From: Candidatus Latescibacterota bacterium
GTDB lineage: Bacteria > Latescibacterota > UBA2968 > UBA8231
Reading direction: 5' to 3'
Length of the DNA stretch: 53,942 bases
Assembly (NCBI GenBank): GCA_022820485.1
Contig: JAJEFJ010000020.1
Span: 1 to 53,942 of the forward strand
The notes beneath the pieces are model-generated. The model did not search any database and was not told where the DNA came from. It saw nothing but the letters and a program-made list of their open reading frames with translations. The position numbers and the translations under genes were made by a program. Positions 52,904-53,942 of the stretch are shown here, in pieces; within the stretch, counting starts at the first letter, position 1, and each line of letters opens with the position of its first letter.

Positions 52904-53754
52904 AACGCATACATACGGTCGCGGAAATGCAGGCTCAATCCGACGCTTGGCGCGGCGCGGGCCTGTGCGTCGGGTTGGTACCGACGATGGGATTTTTGCA
53001 CGAGGGACACCTCAGCTTAGTCGATCACAGCCTCGAAGCCGCGGACCGCACGGTCGTCAGCATTTTCGTCAATCCACTGCAATTCGGTCCGAAAGAAGAC
53101 TTCGCCATTTATCCGCGCGACATGGAGCGCGACCTCGACCTACTGTCCCGCCGTGGGGTCGATGCCGTCTTTCACCCCCAGACAGTAGAATTCTATCCCC
53201 CTGACTTCTCGACCTTAGTCGAAGTCGAAGAGCTAACCAAGGGCTTGTGCGGCCCCTTCCGCCCCGGGCATTTCCGCGGCGTCACCACCGTAGTGACCAA
53301 GCTATTCACCGCCGTCAAACCACACCTAGCCGTCTTCGGCCAAAAAGACTACCAGCAGGCGGCTGTCATTCGTCGCCTAGTGCGCGATTTGAACTTGGAT
53401 TTGCGCGTCGAGGTCGCCCCCACCGTGCGCGAAGCAGACGGCTTGGCCATGAGTTCGCGCAACATCCTGCTCAGCGCAGAAGACAGACAGCGTGCACCGG
53501 CCCTCTACGAAGCGCTCACAATGGGCCAAAAAAAAATCGAACAGGGCGAACGCGACGCCAGCCAAATCATCGCCGCGATGCGAGCGCACATCGAGCGCAC
53601 ACTCGACGCGTCCATTGACTACATTTCTATCGCGCACCCGGACACGCTCGAAGAAGTGGCTCATATCACCGGCCCGGTCGTCATCGCCCTCGCCGTGCGC
53701 CTGTCCAACGTCCGGCTAATCGACAACATCATCGCCGCGCCGCTTAGCCGTTAG
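52900..53754 (+). CDS. panC: Pantothenate synthetase
   Basis: A 284-residue PanC, joining pantoate and beta-alanine with ATP in coenzyme A synthesis. The HxGH-type motif is in VPTMGFLHEGHLSLV (27-41, His34 and His37), NPLQFGPKEDFAIYPRD follows near 65-81, FGQKDYQQ near 147-154 and the KMSKS-equivalent MSSRNILLS near 187-195. Length is normal. It ends the rightward run; no other pantothenate gene is present before the window closes. Confidence 0.95.
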   Translation: MKRIHTVAEMQAQSDAWRGAGLCVGLVPTMGFLHEGHLSLVDHSLEAADRTVVSIFVNPLQFGPKEDFAIYPRDMERDLDLLSRRGVDAVFHPQTVEFYPPDFSTLVEVEELTKGLCGPFRPGHFRGVTTVVTKLFTAVKPHLAVFGQKDYQQAAVIRRLVRDLNLDLRVEVAPTVREADGLAMSSRNILLSAEDRQRAPALYEALTMGQKKIEQGERDASQIIAAMRAHIERTLDASIDYISIAHPDTLEEVAHITGPVVIALAVRLSNVRLIDNIIAAPLSR

Positions 53755-53942
53755 TTACTGATGTTACGCAGCTATCGTTATCTGCGGTTTCCTACCGCCC
53801 TGCCCGGTGTCATTTGTATGTTGCCCAATCCGTTCAGAAGGGCCAATCTGAACGGTATGCGTGCGGGGCGCGTCGTCCGTCATTGGGTGAGCAGGCCCCT
53901 CGTGCCCGCTGCACCGTGCGGGAGTAAGACACCCCTCACGCT
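53755..53942. other. Unassigned right-edge segment
   Basis: This 188-base stretch has no recognised gene. A plus-strand frame opens at ATG 53761 (peptide start MLRSYRYLRFPT) and stays open to the edge for at least 60 codons. The start faintly recalls IS605-type TnpB N-termini, but what follows does not. Composition differs from the neighbouring coding DNA. It may be the beginning of a mobile element or a structured noncoding region. Confidence 0.4.
53830..53855. other. Nine-base-pair hairpin near right edge
   Basis: CCGTTCAGA (53830-53838) pairs perfectly with TCTGAACGG (53847-53855) around loop AGGGCCAA. No T-tract follows, so it is not a standard terminator. Such hairpins are found at ends of IS200/IS605 elements, but no other support is seen. 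Confidence 0.5.

Noticed and set aside
53761..53780. ATGTTACGCAGC at the right end matches part of the class 1 integron attI1 region
   Set aside because: Only 12 bases match, there is no integrase, gene cassette or core recombination site, and the match can be chance.
53761..53942. IS605-type TnpB start (MLRSYRYLRFPT)
   Set aside because: Resemblance ends after about ten residues, and no guide-like or zinc motif can be seen before the edge; left as unassigned.

Overview
The window is a gene-dense, GC-rich bacterial chromosomal segment with about 46 protein genes, intergenic gaps below 260 bases, and no rRNA, tRNA or CRISPR array that I could find. The envelope inventory is Gram-negative. It includes a TonB-dependent receptor with an N-terminal carboxypeptidase-regulatory-like domain, a PorV/PorQ-type barrel, lipoboxes, a barrel carrying thrombospondin-type-3 calcium repeats, and an IlvB/IlvN, ParAB and CdaA core. 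The mix of FCB-type envelope proteins with enolase-superfamily and M19 paralogs suggests an uncultured FCB-related lineage such as Latescibacterota. That placement is inference; no phylogenetic marker was compared.

Left part (1-9103, minus strand): a transposase-tail-like fragment sits at the very edge. A tight nine-gene run is read leftward from galU: galU, larA (nickel-pincer lactate racemase family), a CsgG/FlgT-like secreted protein, a small exported protein, a PlsC-type acyltransferase, a PD40 beta-propeller lipoprotein, an ArnT/PMT-type membrane glycosyltransferase, a small lipoprotein and a periplasmic protein made of two tandem copies of one domain. It looks like an envelope assembly operon. 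From 9227 a PfkB sugar kinase runs rightward and collides with an acyl-CoA synthetase.

Middle (12230-30607, plus strand): an operon of barrel protein, mandelate-racemase-type enolase and two tandem M19 dipeptidases is followed by ilvB-ilvN, with a good promoter and a strong terminator. A TonB-dependent receptor faces a Gfo/Idh/MocA oxidoreductase. Then comes ppdK-parA-parB-lipoprotein(FGE fold)-larB, in which the chromosome-partition genes are translationally coupled to a surface lipoprotein and followed by the cofactor gene that larA needs. A short regulated membrane protein, mobA, cyoE and ligA come next.

Right part (34513-46687, minus strand): an arginine operon argR-argB-argD-argH, headed by an ARG-box-like dyad, continues without a break into two paralogous 475-residue enolase-superfamily proteins of the two-lysine (MLE-like) type and a two-TM protein. 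I consider this the most likely undescribed metabolic module. A second run holds tilS-ftsH-folP-cdaA; its diadenylate cyclase has DRA in place of the canonical DGA motif. From 46840 the plus strand carries lexA, glycerate kinase, a PorV-like protein, era, purD, folB, folK and panC. The last 188 bases are unlike the rest and may belong to another mobile element, so both window edges may be repeat-associated.

Promoters read by eye repeatedly show TTGACN, 17 bases, then TAnnnT. At ligA and the PorV-like gene this promoter ends exactly 10 bases before the ATG, which predicts almost leaderless mRNAs.
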